This document shows positions 5,224 through 5,953 of a stretch of DNA of 5,953 nt, piece after piece. Source of the DNA: an uncultured Sphingomonadaceae bacterium. GTDB taxonomy: Bacteria; Pseudomonadota; Alphaproteobacteria; Sphingomonadales; Sphingomonadaceae. Every line of letters begins with the position of its first letter. Within the stretch, counting starts at the first letter, position 1. The DNA is taken from positions 1 to 5,953 of the forward strand of contig CALLWN010000091.1 in assembly GCA_938016505.1 (NCBI GenBank). The letters run 5' to 3'. The notes beneath the pieces were generated by a model that searched no databases, was not told the DNA's origin, and saw only the letters and a program-made list of their open reading frames with translations. Position numbers and translations under genes: made by a program.

Positions 5224-5953
5224 ATGGCCGATCGCCCCGACAGCCCCGACCGCTTCACCGAGGCCGCCCAGACCGAGGTGGTGGCGCGCGGCACGCCCGA
5301 TCTCGAGGCGGGCGTGGCCGCGATCCGCGAGACCTGCCGGACGCTCGGGCGCCAGCCGGGTGTCTACCGGAGGGTCGATGCCGCCGGCGAGATCCTCTAC
5401 ATCGGCAAGGCCCGCGCGCTGCGCAACCGGGTTTCGACCTACACCCAGGTCGAGCGGCTGCCGCAGCGGCTGAAGCGGATGGTCGCGCTGACGCGCGGGA
5501 TGGTGGTGGTGACGACCGCGTCGGAGGCCGAGGCGCTGCTGCTCGAGAGCCAGCTCATCAAGCGCCACCGGCCGCCGTTCAACGTGCTGCTGCGCGATGA
5601 CAAGAGCTTCCCCTTCATCGCGCTCGACGCGCGCCACGACTTCCCCCGGCTGGCGAAGCACCGCGGCGCGCGCCGGGAGGGGGTGCTCTACTATGGGCCG
5701 TTCGCCGGGGCGGGCGCAGTGAACGCGACCTTGAACGCGCTGCAGAAGGTCTTTCTTCTCAGAAGCTGCACCGACAGCTTCATGGCGAACCGGAGCCGGC
5801 CCTGTCTCCTCCACCAGATCCGCCGCTGCTCGGCGCCCTGCGTCGGCCGGATCGATGCCGAAAGCTATGCCGGGCTGGTCGCGGATGCGAGGGCCTTCCT
5901 CTCCGGCCGGTCGGCCGACGTGCAGGCGCGGCTGGGGGCGGCGATGCAGGCGG
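5224..5953 (+). CDS. uvrC: Excinuclease ABC subunit C (UvrC), N-terminal part (3' end outside window)
   Basis: UvrC makes both incisions around DNA lesions after UvrA/UvrB recognition in nucleotide excision repair, in the cytoplasm. About 243 residues of a roughly 600-residue protein are present. The GIY-YIG nuclease domain, responsible for the 3' incision, starts at PGVYR (45-49) and includes LYIGKA at 58-63, R69, and E108 in EAEALLLESQLIKRHRP; Y48, Y59, K62, R69 and E108 are the expected active-site residues. Four cysteines, C182, C194, C202 and C206, have the 12-8-4 spacing of the E. coli cysteines that bind an iron-sulfur cluster. The UvrB-binding and RNase H-like 5'-nuclease domains lie beyond the window. 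ATG 5224 is the first usable start after an in-frame TGA at 5188-5190 and gives about 27 residues more than E. coli before PGVY. It lies 40 bases after motB, same strand, with no obvious promoter. Confidence 0.98.
   Translation, partial: MADRPDSPDRFTEAAQTEVVARGTPDLEAGVAAIRETCRTLGRQPGVYRRVDAAGEILYIGKARALRNRVSTYTQVERLPQRLKRMVALTRGMVVVTTASEAEALLLESQLIKRHRPPFNVLLRDDKSFPFIALDARHDFPRLAKHRGARREGVLYYGPFAGAGAVNATLNALQKVFLLRSCTDSFMANRSRPCLLHQIRRCSAPCVGRIDAESYAGLVADARAFLSGRSADVQARLGAAMQA

Noticed and set aside
4218..5294. Minus-strand open frame of 358 codons opposite motA/motB
   Set aside because: Low-complexity Arg/His/Pro-rich translation without motifs, fully opposite MotB; a shadow frame.
5742..5769. 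A/T-leaning patch in uvrC with AGAAG/CTTCT inverted repeats and an AGA codon
   Set aside because: It encodes the conserved KVFLLRSC segment; the stems are short with poor loops and no gene start follows, so it looks like local codon choice.
5083..5814. Minus-strand open frame of 243 codons opposite motB/uvrC
   Set aside because: No domain or plausible start context; the plus strand encodes the conserved UvrC active site and cysteines here.
1..5953. Search for CRISPR repeats, insertion sequences, tRNA/rRNA, defence or toxin genes
   Set aside because: No regularly spaced repeats, terminal inverted repeats, transposase motifs or RNA gene features were seen. The window is filled by seven ordinary genes.

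Overview
The window is a very GC-rich (roughly 70-75 % by eye), densely packed, entirely plus-strand stretch of bacterial chromosome. It holds the distal end of a flagellar hook-basal-body cluster, the two stator genes, and the first part of a DNA-repair gene. The protein sequences point to an alphaproteobacterium. The UvrC fragment (CTDSF, NRSRPCLLHQIRRCSAPCVGRI-type wording around its cysteines) and the minimal single-domain FlgJ resemble Sphingomonadales as I remember them. This placement is from memory and is not computed.

Layout: 1-287 is the C-terminal quarter of flgI (P-ring). 287-601 is a short flgJ-type rod-binding protein. 594-2471 is flgK (first hook-filament junction protein, HAP1) and 2500-3408 is flgL (second junction protein, HAP3). 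3409-3495 is an 87-base gap, the only real intergenic region. It holds GC-rich palindromes, a comparatively A/T-rich patch with a sigma-28-like promoter candidate, and the motA ribosome binding site. 3496-4359 is motA and 4356-5183 is motB. A 40-base gap with a small hairpin precedes uvrC, which starts at 5224 and runs off the window.

How the genes work together: FlgI forms the periplasmic ring around the rod, FlgJ helps assemble the rod, and FlgK and FlgL cap the hook and seat the filament. MotA and MotB form the ion-driven stator. flgI-flgJ-flgK-flgL are overlapping or nearly so and look like one transcription unit. motA-motB overlap by four bases and are probably translationally coupled, perhaps with their own late-class promoter. 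uvrC belongs to nucleotide excision repair and marks the end of the motility block.

I found no mobile element, CRISPR array, RNA gene or sign of an undescribed system. The points worth a second look are modest: an SHDRLV segment shared by FlgK and FlgL exactly 79 residues from both C-termini, the regulatory layout before motA, the hairpin against the uvrC start, and an enlarged FlgK. The many long open frames on the other strand and in other frames are GC-driven shadows.
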